Shown here: positions 8,162 to 14,608 of the stretch, piece after piece
Layout of the letters: each line of letters opens with the position of its first letter
Position numbering within the stretch: position 1 is the stretch's first letter
Origin: Streptomyces violaceusniger Tu 4113
GTDB taxonomy: Bacteria; Actinomycetota; Actinomycetes; Streptomycetales; Streptomycetaceae
Length of the DNA stretch: 64,000 nt
Direction of reading: 5' to 3'
Assembly (NCBI RefSeq): GCF_000147815.2
Contig: NC_015957.1
Coordinates: 10,416,001 to 10,480,000 of the forward strand
Program-made: the position numbers and the translations under genes
The notes under the pieces: model-generated
Told to the model about the DNA's origin: nothing
What the model saw: only the letters and a program-made list of their open reading frames with translations
Databases searched by the model: none

Positions 8162-8347
8162 TCAGGTGGTGGTGGGCTCGGACTCGGTGAAGGCTTCGGC
8201 GATCCGCATCAGGAGCGTTTCGGCGGCCATGAGGTGACCGGCGAGCCGTCCCGGGTCGTTCAGGTCGGTGGGGCCGATCGCGTCGACGTAGGCGCGGGCT
8301 TCCTCGATGACCAGGATCTGTGCGGCGGCGCGGACGATGGCTTCCAT
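8162..8347 (-). CDS. Small hypothetical AICE protein
   Basis: This 61-residue, mostly helical protein (AAQILVIEEARAYVDAIG) has ATG at 8347 with AAGGGAG about ten bases upstream. It has no membrane segment and no motif I recognise. Spacing of 21 bases from the gene upstream and codon usage like its neighbours support a real gene. Its role is unknown. Confidence 0.6.
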   Translation of the reverse strand: MEAIVRAAAQILVIEEARAYVDAIGPTDLNDPGRLAGHLMAAETLLMRIAEAFTESEPTTT

Positions 8348-8368
8348 GCGGGCGGGCTCCCTTCGGTG

Positions 8369-8851
8369 TCAGTGGTTGCGGATGCCGGTGGTGGAGCGGC
8401 CCCACCACCGGTTCGTGGTGTGGTTGTTGGTGATGTAGGTGTCACCACCGCGGTCCCGGCCGGTGACGGTCTTGGCGGCCAGGAGCAGGCCGACAATCCA
8501 CAGCAGGGACCCGCTCCCGATGCCGGTGAGGGCGCCGAAGAACTGGCCCAGGCCCCATCCGGTCCCGGCGGCGAACGCGCCGCCGCCGATGCCGGTAGCC
8601 CAGATGCGCTGCGCCTGGGGGTCCATCCCGGTCGGGACCGGGGCCGGTGCGGGGGCGGGGGCGGTCGGCAGGAGGTCCTTCAGCACGGGCACCATGCCCC
8701 CGTTGGGGCTGGGCACGTAGACCACGGGGCCGCGGTCGGCGGCCAGTTCAACGGCCCCGCTCAGCGGCTGCTGGACGGGGCCGTACAGGTCGGGGGTGAG
8801 AGGGTCGGGGACCGGGTCACCCGGCGGGTGGTAGGGCAGGGGCTCGTTCAT
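8369..8851 (-). CDS. Membrane protein of the transfer region (Spd-like)
   Basis: This 160-residue protein has a Pro/Ala-rich first half and two hydrophobic stretches at about 90-135 (GGGAFAAGTGWGLGQFFGAL and SLLWIVGLLLAA). ATG at 8851 overlaps the stop of the RRQRL-type gene as ATGA, which fixes the start and implies coupled translation. Small hydrophobic proteins of this kind accompany TraB in Streptomyces elements and support intramycelial spread (Spd); that role is inferred from context only. Confidence 0.7.
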   Translation of the reverse strand: MNEPLPYHPPGDPVPDPLTPDLYGPVQQPLSGAVELAADRGPVVYVPSPNGGMVPVLKDLLPTAPAPAPAPVPTGMDPQAQRIWATGIGGGAFAAGTGWGLGQFFGALTGIGSGSLLWIVGLLLAAKTVTGRDRGGDTYITNNHTTNRWWGRSTTGIRNH

Positions 8852-9237
8852 GCTGCCTCCGTGAAATCGTCGGGATAGGCGCAGGTCACACAGACCCCGA
8901 GCGAAGTGGGGATGCAGTAACCGGCGTCCGTGGAGCACTGGGGGCAGGTGCGGCGGGCGGTCATGGCCTTGGCCAGTGCCGCCCACCGGCCGGGGGTCAT
9001 GGGCCGGACCGGCTTGGCCAGGTCCAGGCGGTAGAGGTAGGCCACCGACACGCCAGACTTCCGGCGGCGGGAGCGGCGCATCACCTGCGCCGCTATCGGC
9101 TGACCACCCGGACGCAGCCCCCGGGCCCGTAACTGACGGCGCGTCGCGTAGCCGTCCGGGGCCAGCTTCCACGGGTACGTGGCCAGGCCCCAGGTGGTGC
9201 CGGTGGGGTCGTAGCACTTGCCGAATGCCGGGGACAT
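8848..9237 (-). CDS. RRQRL-motif zinc-binding-like protein
   Basis: This 129-residue basic protein contains TRRQLRARGLRPGGQPIAA near residues 32-50 and a C-terminal four-cysteine cluster, CPQC and CVTC, with the spacing of a zinc ribbon (about 98-119). This combination matches the RRQRL-motif zinc-binding family that I know from actinomycete integrative elements. The ATG overlaps the previous stop by one base (TGATG) and its stop overlaps the next start (ATGA). Nucleic-acid binding is plausible; the actual role is unknown. Confidence 0.72.
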   Translation of the reverse strand: MSPAFGKCYDPTGTTWGLATYPWKLAPDGYATRRQLRARGLRPGGQPIAAQVMRRSRRRKSGVSVAYLYRLDLAKPVRPMTPGRWAALAKAMTARRTCPQCSTDAGYCIPTSLGVCVTCAYPDDFTEAA

Positions 9238-10130
9238 CAGGCGGCCACAGGCGTTGTGTCAGGCTGACGAGAATCGGTAACGGCGTCGTCCGTCACCCGC
9301 TCGGCCCGCTCAGCACGGAGCGCATCCCGCAGACCGCGCGCCTTCTCCGCCGACGTCCGGACCTCCTTGCGGATGCGGTCGGCCGTCAGCTCCTCATCCG
9401 ACCAGTCGGCGGTAGCCTTCCGGGCCTCATCAAGGAGTTGGGCGGGCGTCCGCTTCGGTCGGGCGGGCCGGGCCGACGGGGGGACCCGACCGGGCGTCCG
9501 ACGCGGGCGGGCCGACTCAGCCGGTACCGCCGCGCCGACCGGAGCCGACCGGTCGGGAACGGGCAGTGTGACCGGAGCAGGAGCCGGAAGGGGCATTGGG
9601 TCGGCGATCGGGGCGGGAGGTTCGTCGGCCGACTCCCCCAGGTCAGACATAGACCGATTACTCTCGGTCTCAGCCGCTTTCTCCGCATCTGCGGTCGATT
9701 CGGGTCGGTGGTGGAGCACCTTGGCAACCAGATCCGACCCGAAATAGATCGACCCGACCGGAAGCGACGTCGCCAGCAGCACCAGCAGCCAACCGACCTT
9801 GCCCAAGTCGGCCAGCCGACCGGGACCGACCGAACCGCCGTGCAGCTCGGGAACGAGCCCGTGAACGTAGTTCAGCACCAGTGAGGCGGTGGTGTAGAAG
9901 GCCAGCACCCGCAGCGCGAACTTCCGGTCCGACTCGGCCGTCAGCACCAGCCGGGCGATCAGCGCCAGAGCCATCAGGCCGTCGACCACGTACGCGTACA
10001 GCGTCGCGGCCGTCGGATCGGCGCCGATGGCCGTAGCCACGTCCCGCAGCGCGTTCCACGACACCCGGAACGCCATCCCGACCACGCCCACCAGAGCGAG
10101 GACGAGCAGGGCCTTGGCTTTGCGGTTCAC
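9237..10130 (-). CDS. DUF2637 membrane protein, spread/transfer protein
   Basis: This 297-residue protein has four predicted membrane helices in the first 145 residues (ALLVLALVGVVGMAFRVSW, then about 48-65, 78-98 and 115-138), then a Pro/Ala/Arg-rich cytoplasmic tail ending in a charged helix. The N-terminal half fits DUF2637, a common AICE and Streptomyces plasmid family linked to spread genes. The GTG start at 10130 overlaps the preceding stop as GTGA. The tail contains VPDRSAPVG-type low complexity. Function in intramycelial plasmid spreading is inferred. Confidence 0.78.
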   Translation of the reverse strand: MNRKAKALLVLALVGVVGMAFRVSWNALRDVATAIGADPTAATLYAYVVDGLMALALIARLVLTAESDRKFALRVLAFYTTASLVLNYVHGLVPELHGGSVGPGRLADLGKVGWLLVLLATSLPVGSIYFGSDLVAKVLHHRPESTADAEKAAETESNRSMSDLGESADEPPAPIADPMPLPAPAPVTLPVPDRSAPVGAAVPAESARPRRTPGRVPPSARPARPKRTPAQLLDEARKATADWSDEELTADRIRKEVRTSAEKARGLRDALRAERAERVTDDAVTDSRQPDTTPVAA

Positions 10131-10447
10131 CGCTCGACCTCCCTGCTCCGTTCCGCGCTGCGCGGGTCGCCCGCCGCGCGGTAACCGGTCGGCGGGCGCT
10201 CGGCCAGCCGCTTCCGCAGATAGGCGGTCGTCCACTCGATGCCGAGGTCCGGACCCTCGTCGTCGAGGGCGCCGTGGAGGGCGATCACCGTGTGCATGAC
10301 CCGGTCGCCGAGGATGCGGGCGTGTACGTCGCTGTCGCCGATCGTGGCCGGGTACGGGATGTCGAGCGCTTCGAGGACAGCGCGCAGCAGGTCGGCAACG
10401 TCCTCGGGCAGCGGGCCGGGGCGGGCGTTCGTGGTCGGCTCGCTCAC
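10127..10447 (-). CDS. Small hypothetical AICE protein
   Basis: This 106-residue acidic, helical protein starts at GTG 10447, where GTGA overlaps the stop of the Pycsar-like gene. It contains LPEDVADLLRAVLEALDI and ends in a charged tail. No membrane segment or catalytic motif is visible. The overlaps at both ends show it belongs to the coupled cluster at 8.4-11.2 kb. I do not recognise the family. Confidence 0.7.
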   Translation of the reverse strand: MSEPTTNARPGPLPEDVADLLRAVLEALDIPYPATIGDSDVHARILGDRVMHTVIALHGALDDEGPDLGIEWTTAYLRKRLAERPPTGYRAAGDPRSAERSREVER

Positions 10448-10935
10448 AGCGCACCCCCGATCGCGGTACCGGCCGCGATCACCAGCGGGATGCTCGCGTA
10501 CCGGATCAGGTCGACCGCGAGCTGAAGCCGCTCGAACTTCGCGACCGCGATGCGGGAGAGCGTCACGATGGCCGCCGGGCGGCGGTCCTGGCGCATGTCC
10601 GCCCGCAGTTCCTCGGCCGTCAGACCGGCCCAGTAGGGGAACGAGCAGCGATCGGTCCCACCGAGGCGGGGGCGGACCGCGGCCAGCAGCACGCCGATCG
10701 AGGCCAGCAGCAGCGCAACCGCCACCCCGCCGACCACCAGCGCGGCGACCGGGAGGGACAGCCCGGTCCCGGCGGTCCACAGACCAGCCATGACCGCGCC
10801 ATCGAACGCCAGCAGTAAAGCGACCTTGTTGTCGGTACGGGCCATCTCGGCCTTGACGTCCGCATACGCAGCCGTCAGGTTCGCATCCACCCGCGCATCC
10901 ATCGCGGTGGCGGTCGACGTCCCCGGGGCGCTCAC
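10444..10935 (-). CDS. Pycsar-effector-like two-helix membrane protein (PycTM/DUF5706 type)
   Basis: This 163-residue protein begins with a helix leading into ARTDNKVALLLAFDGAVMAG and a first membrane segment, then a second membrane segment at about 60-88 and a third hydrophobic end at about 145-162. The D-K-(x)3-LLLAFDG signature is what I associate with PF18967, the membrane effector of the Pycsar anti-phage system. No pyrimidine cyclase gene lies beside it. In AICEs such orphan proteins sit in the spread cluster, so a membrane role in transfer or exclusion is equally possible. GTG at 10935 overlaps the DUF6284-type stop (GTGA). Confidence 0.62.
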   Translation of the reverse strand: MSAPGTSTATAMDARVDANLTAAYADVKAEMARTDNKVALLLAFDGAVMAGLWTAGTGLSLPVAALVVGGVAVALLLASIGVLLAAVRPRLGGTDRCSFPYWAGLTAEELRADMRQDRRPAAIVTLSRIAVAKFERLQLAVDLIRYASIPLVIAAGTAIGGAL

Positions 10936-11201
10936 GCTCCCACCTCCGACGTGCTCAGGTCGGCGGTGCGGTTCGCCAGCTCCCGGCGGGCGGCCAGCAC
11001 CCGGCGGCGAGCCCGGCGGATACGGCGGGCGTCCAGCTCCGAGACCGGCCGGTCAAGCGTCATGATCTGCACGTCCAGCAACTCGACCTCGGCCGTGATG
11101 AGCGGCATCTCAAGGTCGATCGCGTCCAGCTCAGCGCCGGTCGGCTCGCGGTCGGACAGGTCGGCGGTAACAACCGCCTGAAGTGCACCGATGTACTTCA
11201 T
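10932..11201 (-). CDS. DUF6284-like protein
   Basis: This 89-residue helical protein contains ELDAIDLEMPLITAEVELLD and SELDARRIRRARRRVLAARR, matching my memory of DUF6284, found almost only in actinomycete integrative elements. It is the first gene of the overlapping chain that runs to 8848, and an inverted repeat upstream separates it from the membrane gene at 11308. ATG at 11201 follows GAGAGGAATCACGACCC. It may be a coiled-coil partner of the downstream membrane proteins. Function is unknown. Confidence 0.7.
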   Translation of the reverse strand: MKYIGALQAVVTADLSDREPTGAELDAIDLEMPLITAEVELLDVQIMTLDRPVSELDARRIRRARRRVLAARRELANRTADLSTSEVGA

Positions 11202-11237
11202 GGGTCGTGATTCCTCTCACGGTGGTACGGCCCGAAA

Positions 11238-11267
11238 GCGGCTCCGGTGTTCCAGCACCGGAGCCGC
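11238..11267 (-). terminator. Hairpin after the 149-residue membrane gene
   Basis: Perfect 12-base arms at 11238-11249 and 11256-11267 around a 6-base loop lie between the stop at 11308 and the start of the next gene at 11201. It likely separates the first AICE transcript from the DUF6284 chain. Confidence 0.6.
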
Positions 11268-11307
11268 GCGCCGTTGGGGTGGTGGGAAGGTCCGTCGGGG
11301 ACGGGCC

Positions 11308-11757
11308 TTAGAACTGAGCGGCGGCCGACGTCACCAGCCGGTCAGCAGCCGCGATGGCGTCCTGCCGACGAGCGGCAAGCGCGTTGGGGTCAGGGGCCCC
11401 GCGCAGGGCGTAGGTGGCTCGCGCCGCTTCCTCAGCCGTCCCGGCCAGCTCGGGGGCCAGGAGCGCGACCGTGGTCAGGGGTGCGGTGATCGCGGCGCGG
11501 GTGGTGTGACTGTCGGCCCGTGCAGCGGCGTACGCCTCGGGGGCGTCGCCGGTCATCCGCAGATCCTCACGGACCCACATCGCCCGCCGGTGCTCGGCGA
11601 GCGCCGCCACCAGCGCGGTCACGGCGGCCAGCCGGTCACGCCGACGGGCCTCGGTGCGGGCTTCGGCCCGCTCGATCCGCCCGGCCCGCTGCTGTAAGAC
11701 GTACGCCACGGCCGATCCCAGCAGGGTGCCCACCACGGCGATGATGCTGCTCCACAT
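11308..11757 (-). CDS. Membrane-anchored coiled-coil protein
   Basis: This 149-residue protein has one N-terminal membrane helix (WSSIIAVVGTLLGSAVAYVL, residues 2-21) followed by a long Arg/Ala-rich helix (RAGRIERAEARTEARRRDR) and a helical C-terminal half. ATG at 11757 is preceded by GGGGAGG. It is the first gene after the divergent regulatory region and is probably transcribed from a promoter controlled by the GntR regulator. The layout resembles short membrane-anchored proteins of phage and plasmid immunity or transfer regions. I do not recognise a family. Confidence 0.7.
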   Translation of the reverse strand: MWSSIIAVVGTLLGSAVAYVLQQRAGRIERAEARTEARRRDRLAAVTALVAALAEHRRAMWVREDLRMTGDAPEAYAAARADSHTTRAAITAPLTTVALLAPELAGTAEEAARATYALRGAPDPNALAARRQDAIAAADRLVTSAAAQF

Positions 11758-12026
11758 AAGCCCTCCCCAGATTGGGCGGGGCCGGATGGTCCGGCCCTTC
11801 GCCGCTCGGGAACTCCGAGCGGATAGCGGACGGGGAGGGAGTTGCACCCTCGACCCCGCAGGGACGCTCTACGCGCCGTCCGTTGGTCTGCCACCAGCCG
11901 TGCCGCACACCTCCCATCAGCGGCTTTGACTGGGACCTATGAAGTTCTCAAGCAGCAGACGCTTCCTTTACACCCCCTTGTGAAGGGCTTCCGGGCGCTA
12001 CTCAGGGCCCGGACCCGCTTGCACGG

Positions 12027-12121
12027 GTTGAGCCCCTTGCTCAACTTGTAGGAACAAGTTGATGAAGATGACTCTGCACCGTTGGGGCGGTCCGCGTCAA
12101 CCCGCCTGTACCAACAAGTTG
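12027..12121. promoter_or_regulatory. Operator region for the GntR/KorSA-like regulator
   Basis: CAACTTGT (12042-12049) and ACAAGTTG (12054-12061) form a perfect palindrome around a 4-base spacer. A second ACAAGTTG lies at 12114-12121, 24 bases before the regulator start. GTTGAG (12027-12032) pairs with CTCAAC (12040-12045), which overlaps the first palindrome, so the two structures exclude each other. The divergent gap 11758-12144 must hold promoters in both directions. Autoregulation by the adjacent GntR protein is inferred; no clear -10/-35 pair stands out. Confidence 0.6.
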
Positions 12122-12144
12122 CGCGAGTGCGTCATGATGGGGGA

Positions 12145-12912
12145 ATGAACAAACAGCCGAAGTACCGGCAAGTGGCCGACGCGCTGCGTCGAGAGATCGA
12201 CAACGGGGCCTACCCGCCCGGAGCACGCCTCCCATCAGAGAGTGAGCTGTCCGCCCGGTTCGAAGCCTCGCGTAACACTGTCCGGTCTGGGCTGAACCTG
12301 CTGGTCACGGAGGGGCTGATCTCGTCCAGTCAGGGACTCGGGTACGAGGTGCGCTCACACGAAGTGTTCAAGCTCAACGCGTCCCGGTTCGAGAACCTGA
12401 GCTTCCCGCAGAACGGCGACGCCTACAGCACCGACGTGACGAACGCGGGTCGGCGACCGCACCAGACCTTCCGCGTCGAGATGCTCCCCGCGCCGGAAGA
12501 GATCGCGGCGCGGCTGAAGGTGAAGGAGGGGGCAAAGACTGTGCTCCGCTTCTGTCACCGGTACGTGGACGATGTGCCCTGGTCAACGCAAGCGACGTAC
12601 TACCCGGGGTGGCTCGTGGAGCGGGCCCCACGGCTGGCCGAGCCCGGAGATATCGCGGACGGGACGACTCGCTACCTCGCGGATCACGGGATCAGTCAGA
12701 TCGGGTACTTCGATGAGATCGCCACCCGGATGCCGACTCCTGAGGAAGCGCGACTTCTGGAGATCGGCGCTGGCGTCCCGGTCCTGCTCTGGACGCGCAC
12801 GGGCTACTCCGACGAGAAGCCCATTCGGTGCACCGTCACCACATTCCGCGGCGATCTGAACCGCATGAACTACGAGATCGGCGACCTGGCCGGTCGAGAC
12901 GAGGATCTGTGA
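12145..12912 (+). CDS. GntR-family (HutC/UTRA) regulator, KorSA-like
   Basis: The protein has 255 residues. An N-terminal winged helix (KYRQVADALRREIDNGAYPP, recognition region SELSARFEASRNTVRSGLN) covers residues 5-70, and a UTRA effector-binding domain covers about 90-245. In pSAM2 the related KorSA represses the activator gene and thus replication and transfer. Here the gene is divergent from the transfer region, with palindromic ACAAGTTG sites between. ATG at 12145 follows GGGGGA; an upstream in-frame ATG at 12082 would place the operators inside the coding region. The stop overlaps the next gene as GTGA. Confidence 0.88.
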   Translation: MNKQPKYRQVADALRREIDNGAYPPGARLPSESELSARFEASRNTVRSGLNLLVTEGLISSSQGLGYEVRSHEVFKLNASRFENLSFPQNGDAYSTDVTNAGRRPHQTFRVEMLPAPEEIAARLKVKEGAKTVLRFCHRYVDDVPWSTQATYYPGWLVERAPRLAEPGDIADGTTRYLADHGISQIGYFDEIATRMPTPEEARLLEIGAGVPVLLWTRTGYSDEKPIRCTVTTFRGDLNRMNYEIGDLAGRDEDL

Positions 12913-13478
12913 TCATCACCCCCGCTCAGCCCAGTGAGCTGCCCAAGCTGATTGCTTTCCGAGAGGAAGCCGCGTCGTGGTTGAAGGAGCTTGGCACCGA
13001 CCAGTGGAGCCGCCCCTACCCGGGGGATCTGCTGCTCGCCAGCATCGAGACGGGCACCGTGTTCATGGTCCGTGACGGAGACCAGACCGCCGCGACCATC
13101 ACCCTCACCCCGGAGGCTGAAGACGGGCTCTGGACGGAGGCAGAGATGAGCGAGCCATCCATCTTCGCCAACAAGCTCACCGTGGCGCGCACGCACGCAG
13201 GCCAAAACCTCGGTGGCCGGTTGCTGAATTGGGCAGGAGATCGGGCTTACAGAGCGTCGGCCAAGTGGCTTCGATTGGACGCGTGGACGACGAACGAGGA
13301 ACTCCAGTGCTACTACCTGCGCCAGGGGTTCGAGCACGTCCGCACCGTGCACGAGGGAGACGCCGTCAACGGTGGGCCGCGGGTCTCTGGATGGTTGGCG
13401 CAACGCCTCACCCGATCGACAGATCACGGATTCGTGGACGAGACGCCTGCGCCGGAGCCAGTGCCGCTCGCACGGTGA
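12909..13478 (+). CDS. GNAT-family N-acetyltransferase
   Basis: This 189-residue protein has a GNAT fold: strand-helix start, then the acetyl-CoA loop region LTVARTHAGQNLGGRLLNWA at about 97-116, and a C-terminal YYLRQGFEHV motif at about 136-145 typical of the family. The GTG start at 12909 overlaps the regulator stop (GTGA), so the two are co-translated. GNAT genes coupled to the GntR repressor are common in AICEs; the acetylated substrate is unknown. It is the last gene before the att site. Confidence 0.85.
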   Translation: MIITPAQPSELPKLIAFREEAASWLKELGTDQWSRPYPGDLLLASIETGTVFMVRDGDQTAATITLTPEAEDGLWTEAEMSEPSIFANKLTVARTHAGQNLGGRLLNWAGDRAYRASAKWLRLDAWTTNEELQCYYLRQGFEHVRTVHEGDAVNGGPRVSGWLAQRLTRSTDHGFVDETPAPEPVPLAR

Positions 13479-13514
13479 TCGGCGTGGCGCGGGGACGCAC
13501 CTGCTGGACCCACA

Positions 13515-13553
13515 GCGCTGGGAGAAATCCGGGAGAAGATCTTCTCCCAGCGC
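13515..13553. repeat. Nested palindromes beside att
   Basis: GCGCTGGGAGAA (13515-13526) is complementary to 13542-13553, and the perfect 18-base palindrome GGGAGAAGATCTTCTCCC (13531-13548) overlaps its right arm. The two cannot fold at once. Position between the last gene and att suggests integrase or Xis arm sites, or a terminator for the regulator operon. Confidence 0.55.
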
Positions 13554-13643
13554 CTCCCGAATACCGTGCGAGACCGACTCATACCAAAGCCCTGACCTGT
13601 ACGAACATCACTCAGGACAGGTACAGCCCCCGCCCGGACCTTA

Positions 13644-13686
13644 TTCGGGACGAAGAGGTCGTGGGTTCAAATCCCGCCACCCCGAC
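13644..13686 (+). other. att site: 3' part of tRNA-Pro(CGG)
   Basis: The 43 bases run from the anticodon loop (TTCGGGA) through the anticodon-stem 3' strand CGAAG, variable loop, T-arm GTGGGTTCAAATCCCGCC and acceptor strand ending CCCCGAC. Upstream sequence does not complete a tRNA (no D-arm or 5' acceptor), so this is a fragment. It marks the right junction of the AICE; the intact tRNA-Pro is expected left of the window beside int. Confidence 0.85.
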
Positions 13687-13699
13687 TGAAGGAACACAG

Positions 13700-13739
13700 G
13701 TCAGGGGCCCGGTCCGCAAAAGCGGATCGGGCCCCTGAC
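13700..13739 (+). terminator. Terminator retained from the tRNA-Pro locus
   Basis: An 18-base stem (13700-13717 with 13722-13739, one G-T wobble) closes on an AAAA loop 14 bases after the tRNA fragment. It is the ancestral terminator of the tRNA-Pro gene, displaced from its promoter by integration. Confidence 0.8.
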
Positions 13740-14073
13740 GCGTTCCGGGGGCCATCTCGAGGGCCATGAGTTGGCGCGCAGTACTTTGTCGCGGCCTGCG
13801 CGCGTCGCGACGCCGATCGGCCGGCCCCATCTCGCCCCCGTCTGGGCGGATCAGCGCTCGTAGGACGTACAGCCACGGGGCATGAACTAGCGGTCAGTCA
13901 ACTCGTGGCTGCGGCACCAAAGATGCCGTCGGGGCGGTGCGTCCTGGTCAGCTCTCGGTCAGGCGCAGTGCGGCTTCCGCGTTGTCTTCCGCATACCGCT
14001 CGGGCGCCACCCGGTGTGTGCGCCCTCCGCCCACTGCAGGATCTCTGCGGCCGCCCCGTGCCGCGTTGTGTCG
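13740..14073. other. Intergenic, no gene seen
   Basis: The 334 bases contain no ORF with convincing start, codon usage or similarity, no long palindrome and no repeat. They are chromosomal DNA right of the AICE junction. Confidence 0.6.
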
Positions 14074-14478
14074 CTATGCGGAGGCGTCGGTCCAGCCCTG
14101 GCGGCGCAGGACGGCCGGGAGGTCGGGGGGCTGGTAGTGGGCGCCCTTGAGGACTTTGCCGTCGGCGCGCAGGGTGGGGCGGCCGTCGGGGCCGAGTTTG
14201 GTCATATTGGCCCGGTGGATCTCGGCGATCACCTCGTCGAGGTCGATGCCGTGGACCAGGGCGGTGCCGTAGGCGACGTAGACGACGTCGGCCAGTTCAT
14301 GGGCCAGGTGGTCTACGGTGCCGTGGGCGCTCGCCTCGGCTACTTCGGCGCATTCCTCGGCCAGTAGGTCTTGGCGGTGGGCGGCGAGTTCCGGTGAGAC
14401 CTCGGTGGGGGTCGTACGGGCCTCGAGGCCGAAGGCCAGGTGGAATTCGCGGACGAGGCCGACGGGAGAGGGGCGCAT
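14074..14478 (-). CDS. MazG-like nucleotide pyrophosphohydrolase
   Basis: This 134-residue protein carries the all-alpha NTP-PPase signature: LLAEECAEVAEA at about residues 38-49 and HELADVVYVAYG at about 59-70, giving the EExxE...ExxD metal-binding set. Family members hydrolyse NTPs or similar pyrophosphates, and short single-domain forms act in nucleotide house-cleaning. It is monocistronic, reading towards the AICE junction, and 130 bases downstream of an IS insertion. Substrate cannot be read from sequence. Confidence 0.82.
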   Translation of the reverse strand: MRPSPVGLVREFHLAFGLEARTTPTEVSPELAAHRQDLLAEECAEVAEASAHGTVDHLAHELADVVYVAYGTALVHGIDLDEVIAEIHRANMTKLGPDGRPTLRADGKVLKGAHYQPPDLPAVLRRQGWTDASA

Positions 14479-14608
14479 CCGTCCGATCGTACGTGGGGGT
14501 GGGCGGGCGGTGCGGGGGTGGTCAGGCGTCGTAGGGGGCGGGGTGGTCGTGGGGGGTGTGCGTTGTGGGGAAGCGTCGTGCGTCGGCGCGCGGATCCTTG
14601 GGCGGGTG

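Larger units (their letters stand above)
1..13686. mobile_element. Actinomycete integrative and conjugative element (AICE), left end outside window
   Basis: The stretch carries every AICE module on one continuous block: integrase and excisionase at the left, iterons with a Prim-Pol/helicase replication operon, a TraB-type FtsK translocase, small membrane (Spd-like) genes, a GntR regulator with a coupled GNAT gene, and at the right a tRNA-Pro 3' fragment that serves as attachment site. The layout matches what is known of pSAM2-like elements, which integrate in tRNA genes and transfer as double-stranded DNA. The second att site and the end of the integrase lie left of base 1, so the full length exceeds 13.7 kb. 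No frameshift or IS is seen inside, so it may still be mobile. Confidence 0.9.

Noticed and set aside
5719..8190. 823-codon open frame on the + strand
   Set aside because: It is antisense to traB, which has clear FtsK motifs; the product is His/Arg-rich nonsense.
13644..13686. An intact tRNA-Pro gene
   Set aside because: Only the sequence from the anticodon loop to the 3' end is present; the D-arm and 5' acceptor strand are missing.
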